Assembly: GCF_012273895.1 (NCBI RefSeq)
Contig: NC_052111.1
Location: forward strand, 4,340,001 to 4,404,000
DNA length: 64,000 bases
Direction of reading: 5' to 3'
DNA from: Zerene cesonia
Taxonomy: Eukaryota > Arthropoda > Insecta > Lepidoptera > Pieridae
Shown here one piece after another: positions 26,601-38,060 of the stretch. Under the pieces are notes generated by a model. It was not told the DNA's origin. It did no database searches and saw only the letters and a list, made by a program, of their open reading frames with translations. The translations under genes were made by a program, and so were the position numbers. Each line of letters opens with the position of its first letter. Within the stretch, counting starts at the first letter, position 1.

Positions 26601-29600
26601 ATATACCTACCCCTGTGTAATGGCGCTGTATCAATTATTGTCGCTCTGTTATCTGTGTTATCTTCCCCTGCTGTCTCTGCGAATTCAATATCTCCCAAGT
26701 GTAATATAGCAGCTAACATTTTATACAAAACTTGTACCTCGTCTTCGTGAAAGCCGACAACCTGAATAAGAAATGCTTATTACATAAAATACATATTATA
26801 CACGCGACGCGATACAATAACAATTTACAATATTACTAGCATACCCGGCCACGCGTTTCTGTGGCTGAGTAATAATTAAAAATATTAAGATTATAAATTA
26901 CTAGCTGCACCCGGCAAACGCTGTTCTGCCTTACTCTTATCATTTAGGGGTATGAAAAATAGATGTTGGCCGATTCTCATAGATACCGGATAAGCACAAA
27001 AAATTTCATCAAAATCGGTCAAGCCGTTTCGGAGGAGTATGGCAATGAAAACTGTGACACGAGAATTTTATATATTAGATTGTGATAATTAATCGAAATA
27101 AAAACAATCCTATATCTTAAGTTGGACCAAATTACACATAAAATGTAAAATTTCGTCAAAATCTGTTGAGTTGGTGAAGAGTTCATTGGGAACATACATC
27201 ATGACACTGGATTTTTATATATTAAGATGTTACCTTAAAGGCTTGATTCAGTTGACGCCATCGGTACACATTATGTTCCCTATAAGTTACCGACAAAGGT
27301 TGTAAGTATCGATGTCTTGATTTGAATTGATCGTCCAGATAGAACTTCCTCCACCGCCCTTCGCTTTCAAGGCCATCATACAAGTAATAAAATACGTGAA
27401 AATTGCTTTCACCACTGAAATTTAAATAACATTATTAGTTAGTTAATAATATTACTCAGAGAATATAAAGACTTCAAAAATTTAATTTTAACTTACAATG
27501 CTTGGTGGACAACTCTAGATTGTTCTAAAAGATATACAGATATTCTAGCTCCCGATATCCTTCCCACTCTCATCATAGACAGATCTAAATATTTCCCGAA
27601 TCGAGAACTATTTGCATTGATTCCAGTACGGGCATTACCAAATGCTTCCATTATTGGATTCACTTGAAGAATTTTATCTTGAAGGTTTCCACTTTGCGTC
27701 TATAAAAAGAGTAATAAATCTTTAGAAATCTAGACAGATTGAACAAGCAAAAATATTAAAATTTTGTAAAAGTAAAAGCATCTTTATCGAATACTATATT
27801 TGAAGTCAAACTTCTGATACCTTTGATAAATAAACAATTTGTTTTAATAATAAATTAGCAGATTCAGTCTTTCCAGCACCACTTTCCCCAGATATGACTA
27901 TTGCTTGATGTTGCTTTTGATGCATAAGTGCTTGATGTGCTGCATCAGCTACAGCAAAAATATGTGGTGGGTTATCCGATCGACAGCGACCTTGATACGT
28001 TTCTTGACTCTGAAAATATTACTTAAAATGAATGAACCCACTAAATGAGAGTAATCCTTATACTATCGTTATTATTAAACGTTAATACCTTTAATGTATA
28101 TATTCCTATATCAGTAAAAGGATTGACAGCTACTAATATATCTCCGATGTAAGTATAGATCTGATTCTGTGAATATCTCTTTTGTAATTGTTCAACGATT
28201 GCTTCTTCTGTAAGTACTTCAAGTGTGGCTAAGTCATCAGTGTACATTTTTTCTGGCTTCGCTTTACGGTGTGATTTTAGTTTTCCTCGTTTTGTTGTTG
28301 CTTCTGGAGCACGGCAATTCCTACCTTCAGCCCTTTGTCGTTTTATTTCAGCTTGAAGTTCTTTGCGAATCTGAAATAAATGAGTATGAATATTGAATAT
28401 AAATAGGAACCCAATAATCCACATCAAGTGTACAGATTTTTCGGTCGAAAATATCTTTAAAAAATTACTCACTTTTTCCTCAAAACTACTAACTGCTAGT
28501 AGCAATGGGTGCTCCAATAATTCGCGTGCAAACGGCCTTTGGTTCATATCCTTTACCAAACATTCAGAAATGAAATCTGCAAGTTGTGCCGAAAACTGTT
28601 CTGGGTGGGACAAATTCGGAGGTGGGTTTCGTGGGATTTGAAATAAAGCCCTCATTGGATGCAGTCCAGACAGGGGTGGCTCTCCTTCAGCTAACTCTAT
28701 AGCTGTGATACCTACAGACCACACATCACATCTACAGTCGTACGATTGATCTAATTGTTGTTCGCAAGCTATGACCTGGAATAATTTAACAAGAATGTAA
28801 GAGTGGATAATTTGCCTTTTTTAGAATGACAAATCCCGAGTTATTCGAAATCAGTAACGCTTACTTCAGGGGCCATCCAATAAGGAGTTCCTACAGATGT
28901 ATTTCTTCTGGCAATAGTGGCAGCTAAATGTGACGATACACCAAAATCGACGAGCTTAACTTCGGCATTTTCGGTTAAAAGTATGTTGTGTCCTTTAACA
29001 TCCCGATGCATGCACCGATGTGAATGTAGATGAGTTAATGCCCTCACTGTACCTCGGAGTACATATGCCAGCTGCGGTTCCGTAAGACTGGTGCCTCGTG
29101 CGCGCATTCCTGCACACAGGTCTGTGACAGATCCTCCTGTGCACAGCTGTAAATTAAACATCATTACTGGACCTCTGCATAGATAGTTAAATTATTATTC
29201 ATTTTGTAATACTCACCTCCATGACGAACCATATTTGATCATCTTCAGGAGTTATGCCACGTTTTAAAAAAAGCCCATAAAATTCAGGGATGTTGGCATG
29301 ACTAGATAGATCCCGAAAGACTAGGAATTCTTCTTCTATTTCTTCTATATTTTCAGCTATGTTTTCCAAAATCTGAAATGATATATTTTCGTACATTACA
29401 TTTTCTACAAATTACATTACTCAAATAAATGCCAATATGGATTACATTTTAAAATATGTTGCTGTTGTATTGATGGTACCTAATTGAATAGACGTTTATA
29501 TTTTATCGCTAAGGCCATCTCATAATATTATTATATTATATTGCAGGCAGCAGGACAATAAACAACTTGACCATTGACACAAAATGCTGCATTCATGTCG

Positions 29601-30781
29601 GTAGTTAGAATTACGAATTGTTTAATGACCTTGACACCAATGTCGGTGAGATAAGATCTACGCAAACCATAACTAGCGAGTTACATATAACAATACCTTT
29701 CATTTATAAGCTTTATTCAGATTCACTAAAGGTGTAAAGAATACAGTTCTTATATGAGATTTTTGGAAGTGGTGTTTTTTTTTAATAGACGATGTATGTA
29801 ACGGATGGCGGTGGCAGTGATGTTATTTTATTTCCTTTTTTTTTAATGCCAAACATATGTTAATAAAAATAATTATAATTTAAACCTATCTATATATTAT
29901 AGATGTGTTTCAATTATTTTCTTTTACTCCCGATTAACGGTTAAATCAATTTCGATAAAATATTATTATTTGAATTAATACGTTTAATTGGATTGCCTCC
30001 ATAGATTAATTCAAAATACGGGTCTGAAATAGAAAAATCTAAACTGAGTTTGGAAGATTCTTAAAATTACAATCTTGCAAGTCAAAAGATTGACAAATCG
30101 TTTTACTTGCCTTTGTTTACCTTTTACGCAACATTAGGTATTGTAACAAGAGATTACATACAAACATTATGACAAGTACATTTTTGTAATCACAAATAAA
30201 ATGAATAATTTTTGTTGATTAAGAAACATTCACAACATATTCGTGACTTTTTTATTTATAAATACATAGGACTGACTTTCAAAACTCTCAACTAGATATC
30301 TGTGCAAAATATTTGAGTCAATATGCTATTACATACCTTCGTGATAGAATGATAAATCTACAAGCAAGTTTCGCATTCTCTCATTTATTATAACATTAAA
30401 TAAAAAACATTGGCGGATACTTCGGCCGGTTCGATTGGTTTGTATAGGATCAAAAGAAAATTCTTGTGTATGAAAGTGTCAAATAAAACAATTGCAATGG
30501 GTTCAGTATTGCTGCATTATACGTGCCTCGACGATGTATGGAATAAGCATTAGGTCCCATAGAGTAAATATCGTTGAAGAGAACATTTATTATTATAGCA
30601 ATACGAATGTGTTTACCTTAACTGCCACCCGTTTTCCAGACTTTTTATCTCTGGCGCAGTAGACTTCCCCGTAAGTCCCTTCTCCTATAAGATCTTGCAA
30701 AGTGTATCGATCGGTAGGGTCTGCAGCCCTGTCGAGCTCCACGTGCTGTGACAGCCCTCGGTACGCCATTTCGCTTCTCAT
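18558..30781 (-). CDS. Myo3: Class III myosin (NINAC/MYO3 type), kinase-motor fusion
   Basis: Twenty-two coding exons join with consistent phases to 4419 nt, about 1472 residues: 30781-30617, 29372-29217, 29146-28865, 28775-28473, 28370-28089, 28009-27821, 27699-27497, 27414-27234, 26761-26611, 26070-25860, 25683-25388, 25253-24961, 24734-24460, 24369-24204, 23689-23482, 22664-22533, 21434-21244, 20647-20469, 20330-20238, 19825-19730, 19654-19637, 18906-18558. Order: Ser/Thr kinase (about 20-300), myosin motor (about 345-1040), three IQ motifs, Pro-rich stretch, tail. Class III myosins are plus-end actin motors, in photoreceptors (NINAC) and at stereocilium tips. An acceptor at 30804 shows a further 5' exon exists. 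Start codons at 30781 or 30769 are both possible; the second has the better context (GAAATGG). All exon joins were checked for phase only, not with transcripts. Confidence 0.92.
19637..19654 (-). other. 18-nt micro-exon in the myosin tail
   Basis: On the minus strand a CATACAG acceptor, 18 bases, and a GTATGC donor define an exon that keeps phase 2 on both sides. It inserts SEEILQ and, with the next exon, GNKIIELVKKSQ. Skipping it also keeps the frame, giving a SNKIIEL variant, so it may be an alternative cassette. It is supported only by splice signals, phase and the helical continuity of the peptide. Confidence 0.55.
23834..24035 (-). repeat. Dispersed repeat, family C (LINE-like tail) in myosin intron 14
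   Basis: Read on the minus strand, this copy has the same order of texts as the element at 42960-43190: GTGTTTCGTACG, then GGGGGAACCGG, ending near ATCACC or GTGATGATAACATAACCATCAGGCGAAC and a T-run on the plus strand (A-tail on minus). It lies wholly in the intron between exons 15 and 14. A small second fragment with TAGTACGAAACATAGTA lies at about 23390. Confidence 0.55.
26251..26430 (+). repeat. Short dispersed repeat, family A, copy 2
   Basis: This copy is inside a myosin intron, antisense to the gene. It carries GTAGGAATATCGGGATAAAA and ACCAAATTTCATTGCAATCG, as in the 7.3-kb copy, and ends at CTTTCGCATTTATAGTAGGA. It lacks the central TATATGTTATT segment. Confidence 0.75.
26431..26575 (+). 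repeat. Dispersed repeat, family B, copy 1
   Basis: This is a second element directly after family A. It contains CCGCCCCGGCGTCGCC, AATAAATGGGCTATCTAACA and CCTGAGGTTAGCGCGTTGAG, and ends in ACTCTTTAGCTTTATG. The same element in reverse orientation is at 33637-33790, with fragments near 40.15 and 42.4 kb. Intron location; no coding capacity. Confidence 0.6.
26895..27090 (+). repeat. Dispersed repeat, family D
   Basis: This intronic repeat starts ACTAGCTGCACCCGGCAAAC, has AAAATTTCATCAAAATCGGTC and AAGCCGTTTCGGAGGAGTAT, and ends with a TATATATTAGATT text. Its structure resembles families A and B (short, GC-rich head, a CAAAATCGGT-type middle and an AT end), but the sequence is distinct. A weaker related text follows at about 27120-27230. 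Confidence 0.5.
28473..30781 (-). other. Kinase domain exons of the class III myosin
   Basis: Exons 1-4 encode a complete protein kinase: glycine loop GEGTYGEV (residues 33-40), ATP lysine in VAVK (55), catalytic loop HRDVKGHN (Asp about 156), DFG (Asp about 174), activation segment ending MAPE (about 198-201), and later WSVGITAIELAEGEPPL. The combination KGHN, GVSS and GTPYWMAPE is typical of the Ste20/GCK-like kinases found at the N terminus of class III myosins. All catalytic residues are present, so the kinase should be active, unlike pseudokinase fusions. Confidence 0.9.
29373..30616 (-). other. Intron 1 of the myosin coding region
   Basis: This is the longest intron within the coding region. 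It is AT-rich, and I see no exon, RNA gene or clear mobile element in it. Confidence 0.5.
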
Positions 30782-30803
30782 ATTCGGTTCACATTGGTGA
30801 AAA

Positions 30804-31064
30804 CTGAAATACAAAACAATATGTATAAGTACATTACTTCAATTCGCGTGGTTTGATTAGGGTTTTGTGGATAACTGCCAGAGCTATTGTTATAGAGTCA
30901 AAAAGGCGCGGTATGTTTAAAAAATCACACAGAAGACGGATTTTAATGTGGAAAGAAAGGATTTCAAAGCTATCATACGTTTTATAAAAGTAATTCTTTT
31001 ATGGATGAATGAAAATGGTTAAGTGCTGTTTTGAGAAAAAATGTTTTAAATTTTTTGTTGAATC
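30804..31064. other. Non-coding DNA upstream of the first myosin coding exon
   Basis: The sequence just upstream (TTTGTATTTCAG on the minus strand, ending 30804) is an acceptor, so this is intron rather than promoter. No promoter elements were found here. Confidence 0.5.
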
Positions 31065-31345
31065 ATTATCATTTACGCCAGCCCATCTGTTCCCACTGCA
31101 TACCTCCTATGGGGATTCACGATATAATACACCCCGTTAGCCAAGTGCGAATTGGCAGACACATCGACAAATTCTTTATTCTTGTGAATGTCAATTTCTT
31201 CCATTCACTGTTTCGAGCAGTAGTGATGTGAATAATGTGGAGACGAATCGACAACCCTTTTTTTCAACTCTCGTCTGATGTCGAAGCCTTGACTCTTCCA
31301 TTGAAATCCGAGGTCCAAACTACTGAGCTACAACTGCTCCATTTG
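31065..31345 (-). mobile_element. Diverged copy of the tRNA-derived SINE
   Basis: It has the same arrangement and orientation as the 7.7-8.0 kb SINE: TGTTCCCACTGC body end on the left, and on the minus strand a head with TAGCTCAGTAG (A-box-like) near 31335. The B-box region reads GGCTTCGACATC and is degenerate. The short open frame at 31031-31231 lies inside it. Confidence 0.55.
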
Positions 31346-32395
31346 AGTTTCTCATGAATGATACGTGTGAGCAGATAATTTACAGATAAATTTAATCTTT
31401 AAAAACGTCACACTAAAAAAATATATCTTATCAAGTTTTATGTATTTTCAACTTTATCGTGATGAAGTGTGTACTTGTACACTATATTATTATGCATCTA
31501 GTTCTAACTGCATATTATATTGTTTATTATTTTGCTGCAAATCTTGCTGCATAGATATTATGCTAAACCGCAATGTAGATAGACCACACCAAATTATAAA
31601 ATACGAGAGTATGCGCGTTTCTTATTCGTGCTTATACAAGGAATTTTATTAAAAAAATTATAAGTGGAGCTCTTAATAGGAGTACTTACCTAATAATGGT
31701 AAGTATACACCGCTTAAATGATGAAGGTTTGCTTAGATTTATATTAATCTATTGCTTTACATTTAAATGACTTTCATGTGCATATGTAAAATTATGCCAT
31801 TTTATATTTTATTTAAACTATTTTTATGCAAACTGAGGTATTACGCAGATTTAAATTGTTATTTATTCACCTAATTGACATTTCATTAGCATACAAATTT
31901 CGGTACTATAATACGTTAAAAATAATGTAGCTATAGCCATTAAATATTTGGTACGTACACATTGAAGATTTAACGGACTTTATTCTTGTATTGTATATCA
32001 CGTACAACCGCAAACCAAATAAGTCAAAATCTTATATTACAGTTATGTTTAACGACCGTCACTCTTTTCACATCGCTTGCTCTTGCCCCTATTAATTTGA
32101 TACTAATCTTTGAAATCTCAATATGGAGAGACTGATGTCATCAATAACGGCGAGTAATGAAATATGGATGCATGGATTAAAAATTATAATACAAAAGCAT
32201 AGCATGCGGTGTATACTGTGCGTGCGCAAAGACATTTAAGTAAGTAATATACACGATACTTATAATTATTGTCATACAAAGCGATATACTATGTAAAGAA
32301 AACCGATTTAGGTAGGAAAATGTGTTTGGTTTGCATTAATGGTGTTCACTTGTGAAATGGTTCGTAACATGGATCTATCAGGTATACCGTATACA
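31346..32395. other. AT-rich non-coding DNA
   Basis: No exon or mobile element was recognised. The plus-strand frame 31440-31652 has no splice context and no recognisable protein. Confidence 0.35.
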
Positions 32396-32509
32396 ATGAA
32401 GTTTTTAATCGCATGCATGACGTTTATTTACGCCACACCTGTTCATTCAATCGATGAGTACCTAATGATTCGTCCATCAAACGACACCGGATATCCACGC
32501 TACAATAGG
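32396..32509 (+). CDS. Candidate first exon of a small secreted protein
   Basis: An ATG at 32396 opens 38 codons. The first 18 (MKFLIACMTFIYATPVHS) look like a signal peptide: a lysine, a hydrophobic core and small residues before a likely cut after VHS or ATP. The mature part begins IDEYLMIRPSNDTGYPRYNR and stops exactly at a donor (AGG then GTATGC, 32510), phase 0. Upstream in-frame ATGs exist, so the start is a choice based on the signal peptide. No following exon was identified. It lies on the strand opposite the presumed 5' intron of the myosin gene. It could be a short secreted or neuropeptide-type precursor, or chance; I do not recognise it. Confidence 0.35.
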
Positions 32510-32552
32510 GTATGCAAATTTACTAATAGGTTTTTTTTTCATTATTGACCAA

Positions 32553-32738
32553 CTAGCTGCGCCTCGCGGTTTCACCCGCGTATGTCCGTATCCCGTAGGA
32601 ATATCGGGATAAAAAGTAGTCGTAAACTATCTACGTGCCAAATTTAATTGCAATCGGTTCAGCAGTTTTTGCGTGAAAGAATAACAAACACACACACCTT
32701 ACAAATTTTCGCATTTATAACATTAGTTGGATAGGATA
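32553..32738 (+). repeat. Short dispersed repeat, family A, copy 3
   Basis: This is a well preserved copy directly downstream of the candidate exon's donor: CTAGCTGCGCCTCGCGGTTT, GGAATATCGGGATAAAAAGT, CAATCGGTTCAGCAGTTTTT, ending with GCATTTATAACATTAG and TTGGATAGGAT. Confidence 0.75.
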
Positions 32739-33636
32739 ATATTGACCAACAATTGGAACTTGATTTTTATATGTGGATGCACTTTGCATAATAATATATG
32801 TACAAGTAATCTGAACATTAATTAAATTAGTACCTATTTATGCCTCTTTTACATGTTACAATAGACAGGAAATATAGGTCCATTTAGTTATCGATCTAGT
32901 AACTGTGTAGATAGAATACGATAGCCAGATTTCCTTCACTTATCCAAGTGTGAAGTTAACATATTAATTATCAATATTGAGTTCATAATATGCTGTCCTT
33001 TTAAAGTCAGGAAGCGTTATAAATGCTCGCTCGAGCAATTGAAATGTATCATTCGGAACTTCCTACTTATTACATTTCATATTTACAAAATGTATTTGTA
33101 CGAAAAAAAGGTATCAACTATGTGAGAATGTCATGGAGTAAAGAACGCTGATGTAATATTCTGTAAACTGACTTTTATTTACAAGTACCTACGCTACAAA
33201 TTGGTGTCACTTTTGTTTGATGGAGTGCCGGAATTTCGTAACCGTAATATGAATAGCAAATATGCTATCTGTACAGTTTATTGCATAGTGTGTAAATAGT
33301 GAAATATTTGGTAATGATCAAATAAACTTCTCTTCCGTAACGAGACATGTATTGAGATGTGTGCAATATATATTAAATTTCAAGAAACTTTACTTGAATT
33401 TTAACAAACTATGATGACGATGAAATTGAATTTATTTTTCTTATGATTATTTATTTATTTTAGGTTTCAATCAAACCTCTTTTTAGGAACCAATATTATT
33501 ATATTGGTATTGTATTAATACTTCCACAAAAACCAAGAAAAAAAGTAAAGAATTAGTATAAAAAATTAACTTTTTAAGGTAATCAAGAATAATGTATCTA
33601 CTATGTACTACCATTCTCGATTTCATGAATTAATAT
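32739..33636. other. AT-rich non-coding DNA
   Basis: Nothing supportable is seen on either strand. A perfect 8-bp palindrome (ACCAATAT, 4-bp spacer, ATATTGGT) near 33489 is too short to list as an element. Confidence 0.35.
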
Positions 33637-33790
33637 ATACTAATATTATAAAGCTAAAGAGTTTGTTTGTTTGAACGCACTAGTCTCCGGAACTACTGGT
33701 CCGAATTGAAATTCTTTCATTGTTCGATAGCCCATTTATTAAGGAAGGCTATATATGTAGCGCGGGCGAAGCCGGGGCGGATGGCTAGTC
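33637..33790 (-). repeat. Dispersed repeat, family B, copy 2
   Basis: In plus orientation it reads ACTAATATTATAAAGCTAAA, then GTTTGTTTGAACGCACTAGT, CTCCGGAACTACTGG, ATAGCCCATTTATTAAGGAA, ending GCGGGCGAAGCCGGGGCGGA. This is the reverse complement of the 26.43-kb copy. Confidence 0.6.
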
Positions 33791-36700
33791 ACTTATAAAT
33801 AATTTATCATTTTTACCTACTTTAATTTAATTCCTTTACGTAAACATAAAGTATTAAAAATTGCATGTGTTCATAACTAATGTAAAAAAAATGTATATAT
33901 ATACTTATTAATATATTGATTATCGCAAAACCGCAAGTACGTAGGTAAAGTGAATAGGTAGGTACCTTAATTACTCATCCTTCGTATAAAGAGCGTGAAC
34001 TATTCTCGATGACTCCGTCACAACATGGACGTCATCGAATATTAATTGGCGCAAGTACACACAATAACGTAATGCATGCATTAAAATATTTTCATGCACA
34101 TAGGCGTCTCGCTTGCTCGATGCCGATGGACGGACGAACGGATAGATGCGACACTTTCACTACTTCTTTGTCACGAATGTGTGGTACCGACAAATTGGCC
34201 GTTGTTTTGTATCGTGTTAAATTTGCTATACTGGAGCATATGCGCATTGCAATTTGTTTGGTAGATTACCAGACTAAGTATGTATGTTTATCTATCGATA
34301 TTAAAGTGCTTGATGTGAGAAAAGTATTGAAATAATATTCGACATTGCATTAAAATTACGTCTGATTAAATTCTGTGAAATCACGTTGAAACTAGGTACA
34401 TAGAAATAGTAGTATTCTTTGTCCAGACAAACAATACGTGCTATAACCACGTTTTACCACTTCCCATTCAAAAGTATTGTTGTTTTATCTTTCAATAACA
34501 AAATATTCTCAAATTCTATTCACAGTTTATTAAGATCATAAATGAAGAATACATGTTACAAATGTTCTCGTTATATGTAATTTAAATTATGGTAATTTTC
34601 TTCGGGAACAAAATTAGGTGAATAAACCACACATAATACACTATTAATATTAATTATTAATATCTTTTTAATAAAATAACTGCGTCAAAGGACAGCAATG
34701 GTCTATTCGTTTTTCCTTATAAGCAAAAGGTTTCAAATATTTTGGATAAGTTTAAAATTATGAAGTACTGAATATATCATGTACTTATAATATTGCTGTG
34801 TCAGCATGGTCGCCTGAACGTACGCAATTATTCCTAATCGAAGAAAATGTTTGAGCTATTTACCACAAATGGCTTGAATTCTTTAATCTCATTTCTCTTT
34901 GATTCTGCACGTACTCTTCAAGTATCATTAGGACTGACAGAAATATAAATGCAATTTTGAAATACATTAGTTAAGTACGTTGAATACAGGATATATTAAA
35001 ACATAGTAAAAAGTACTCTGTGCCACTTTGTTTTTGTAAGTTGGATGTCAGGGAAGGTATTCAATATTACAATATAGGGGATTTTCAATAAGCACGGGCG
35101 AATTTTGGTGGTCTGGAGTGAACATCTCATGTGTAGCGTGTGACATCTGTCGAAAATATATTTACCCGATTGGCCGAAAGAATATATAATATGTAATATT
35201 TTTCGAGCGTATGTATGCATGTGACTATCTATGTATGTCTATTTCTTTGAACGACCAACAGCCCAAACAGCTGGACGGTTTTTACGTGGTGTCGTTTTAA
35301 TCAACAGTATTGTGACTGGCGATCGCAAATAAGAGATATCAAAATAACTTAAAAGCCATAAGTCGGGTTTTTTGCTTTTCTAATAGAAATCTTGTTTATA
35401 ATTCAGCCATTTAGACATTAGAACAAATGATTTGCATCTATGTCACAGGAAATGTGGTGCGGTACGAGATGGCCACAATATCTCATCCATAACCACCAGT
35501 GATTATTGCAATTAAACATGATTAAACCCTATGTAATTTCAATAATTTCTTAAAAATAAATATCTCTTTCGTAACGTGTAAAATTAACGTATAAAATTCA
35601 TTAAGAAGTATTAATGTTACAACTATTAGTGGTTCGATTAAATAGGAACAGAGATAACGAATCTATCAAGAATGCTACTTACATAAATAGATTTTAATGT
35701 ATTACATTCACTTTTTATTAAAAACTGGATGAAGTCGCACGTTTGTACATTTTTAAAAGCACATTATCTACTTATACCTACACGTACATAACTAGACTTT
35801 AGGCAAGAAGCCCTTTGACAGCTAGTAATCTACTTACTAAAGCTCACTAATAGTTTAATTCTCATCCAGGGCCATAGCATACGTAAATAGAGTGTAAATG
35901 TAATTTATTGTTATTTTTAATACGCCGTGTTTATTATAGAAATACACCTCTTATCTAATTAACTGAATGAGTGTAAGCCATCTCGGTGCTTTACTGTGCG
36001 CCATGACTGCCATTATTTCAGTGTTGCCGCGACTAATGTTGGAAGGGCCAATCTCTTTCAATAGTTTTAGCGTGACGATAACAACAATTGTTAATAATCG
36101 TCTTCAAAATAAACGTGAAGTTGAAAATTACTCTATCGTAATGGCGAGAAAGTAACACTTTCTAGTCACAATTAAGGTAAATAATAGCTTTCAATTATCG
36201 ATAACAACGACTGTGATGTATCACTAATGAATAACATCAAAAATAATACTAAAAAGTCACATAGACACACAGCTATGGGATTTGTTAAATCTGCATGTAC
36301 TTATAAAAAATATATTTTGCATTCAATATGCATCAATCTATACATATATAGCATAAGAGTGGTGGATAATATACATAAGTACTTAAAAACAATTAGTTAG
36401 TATGGTTTCCAAATTGGAATGTTATGAAAAATACTATTTACTTACTATTGTGCTTAAAATGAAATTTGAAATATACGTACAATACACAATGAGAGACAAA
36501 TACTAATTTAAATAAAATAGTTCAATAAAATCCAATTTATTTAATGTCCAAAATAGTTTTATAGGACAAAACAGAAAATAAAATGTTAAACTAAAAAACA
36601 ATACGAGTCAACTCGCTGTTGAAAAATAGAAAAATAAAAGCTAAACATATTATTATTATAAAACAGAGAAAGTAGTTATTCCATAATATATGGGGAATGT

Positions 36701-37274
36701 TTGAAAGTCGTGAATTTATATATGGTAACACTAGAAACAGCGATAAATGGCATACTAACATGCCTACACCAGCTCCAAACCTGTTGACTATTAAATTTAA
36801 TTCGATAAGCGATTCGACAATAATTAAATGTAAAGATAACTTTTACATATATGCAGATAGAACCGCAAAACTCTTCACCTCCATGTTATTTTAGAACTAG
36901 AAATGTTCATTAACGCATCAATGCGTGAAATATTCCTCATAGAATCAATTTATCTTATCAGCCCGGTATCCCGTTGTGAATCGATTAATAGTAACGGCGA
37001 GGAGTGTCACGGTTTTTGCAATAAAACGTTTTTCAACATTGTTCACAGAGTTAGCATATAGAACGCATGTTGCACTCGATACATGTATTATAGTTTCCAC
37101 GCAAATCCGATTGTATGAACAGAAATTAATACTTTCATGATTATAATAAAAAGAGAAGTACCTAGGTAGTATAATCATTTCATATTTCATTAATTTTATA
37201 GCTAGTTATAAGTACTTACTAATAGATATTACTATAATATCAATTAAGTCACGAAAGTCAGTGAAAATTGCATT
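33791..37274. other. AT-rich non-coding DNA
   Basis: No supportable gene is seen. A 108-codon plus-strand frame at 34009-34335 is the longest here but has mixed, low-complexity-free residues, no recognisable motif and no signal, so I do not call it. A frame at 35967-36155 begins with a hydrophobic segment (MSVSHLGALLCAMTAIISVL) but lacks further support. Confidence 0.35.
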
Positions 37275-37500
37275 AAATCCTACTAGTATTATAAATGCGA
37301 AAGTTTGTAAGGATGTGTGTGTGTGTGTGTGTGTGTTTGTTACTCTTTCACGCAAAAACTACTGCGGTTCAGTAGTTTTTGCAATGAAATTTGGTATGTA
37401 GACAGCTGAACAACTGGAATAACATATACGCAACTTTCTATCCCGATATTCCTACGGGATACGGACTTACGCGGGTGAAATCGCGGGGCGCAGCTAGTAA
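37275..37500 (-). repeat. Short dispersed repeat, family A, inverted copy with internal fold-back
   Basis: This is family A in reverse orientation: TATAAATGCGAAAGTTTGTA at the left, a GT microsatellite at about 37314-37336, and CGGGTGAAATCGCGGGGCGC at the right. In the middle, instead of the normal CTACTGAACCGATTGC, it reads CTACTG followed by CGGTTCAGTAGTTTTTGC (37365-37382), which is the opposite strand of the same element. The result is a perfect 13-bp hairpin (37352-37364 with 37370-37382). Confidence 0.85.
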
Positions 37501-37865
37501 TCTAATAAATTTCACAATTTGAAGAATAACAGAAGATATCCTCGACAGTCAAAGTATCATTCGTCGTTCGTTTAGTCGAGGTAGATTATGTTATTTAAAT
37601 TTTGTTCTGAGCTTGCAGAAACGTTATTAACATATTTTTATCAAAGTCCCATAAATATATGCATCGTGTTGAAACATCCCAGAATAATATTAGAATCTTA
37701 ACGGAACCGTAACTTATTCTGCTCAGAAATAAAAATACGTTTTATAAAAGCAGTCTAACATTATTTAAAATTATAAATAACATTGTGGAAAATCTTATAA
37801 GATTTTTTAGTTGACATTGTCGTTTACCAAAATGATGATCAGGCCATGTTATATATTTATATTGT

Positions 37866-38060
37866 ACTAGCTATGCCGCGAAAGGAAGTACATATTTCTA
37901 AAGTTCATGTGTCATGCTGGTATATAAACTACATCTCTGCCAAGTTTCATCACAATCCGTTCCGTGGTTTTAACGTGAAAGAGAAACAAACATACACGCA
38001 TCCGTATATCGTCACAAACTTTCGAGTCTATCAATTATAATATTAGTATGAAGGATTGTA
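37866..38060 (+). repeat. Dispersed repeat, diverged family A relative
   Basis: It has the same plan as family A (ACTAGCTATGCCGCGAAAGG head, CCAAGTTTCATCACAATCCG and GTGGTTTTAACGTGAAAGAG in the middle, CACAAACTTTCGAGTC near the end, then a TATAATATTAGTATGAAGGAT text). The head and middle differ so much that it may be a related subfamily. The open frame 37846-38040 lies within it. Confidence 0.6.

Larger units (their letters stand above)
24204..28370 (-). other. Motor domain exons of the class III myosin
   Basis: Exons 5-14 encode the motor. Exon 5 starts with a basic linker (Lys/Arg-rich) and reaches DDLATLEVL and GDILVAVNPF. The P-loop GESGAGKT (about 437-444) is in exon 6. Switch I NANSSRFGKY is in exon 7. 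Switch II DIFGFENF opens exon 11. The actin-binding segment FVRCLKPND and the SH-helix region (LRYTGVLETIRIRQNGF) are in exon 13. The converter end (ALGKSKVFLK) is in exon 14. No key motif is broken. Exon phases vary (0, 1 and 2), which makes the consistent reading strong evidence for the model. Confidence 0.9.

Noticed and set aside
34009..34335. A 108-codon plus-strand frame with its own ATG
   Set aside because: It has no recognisable motif, no signal peptide, no promoter or splice context, and average composition. A frame this long can occur by chance in 64 kb.
37314..37336. GT microsatellite
   Set aside because: It is the expanded CACACA stretch normal for family A copies and not an independent feature.
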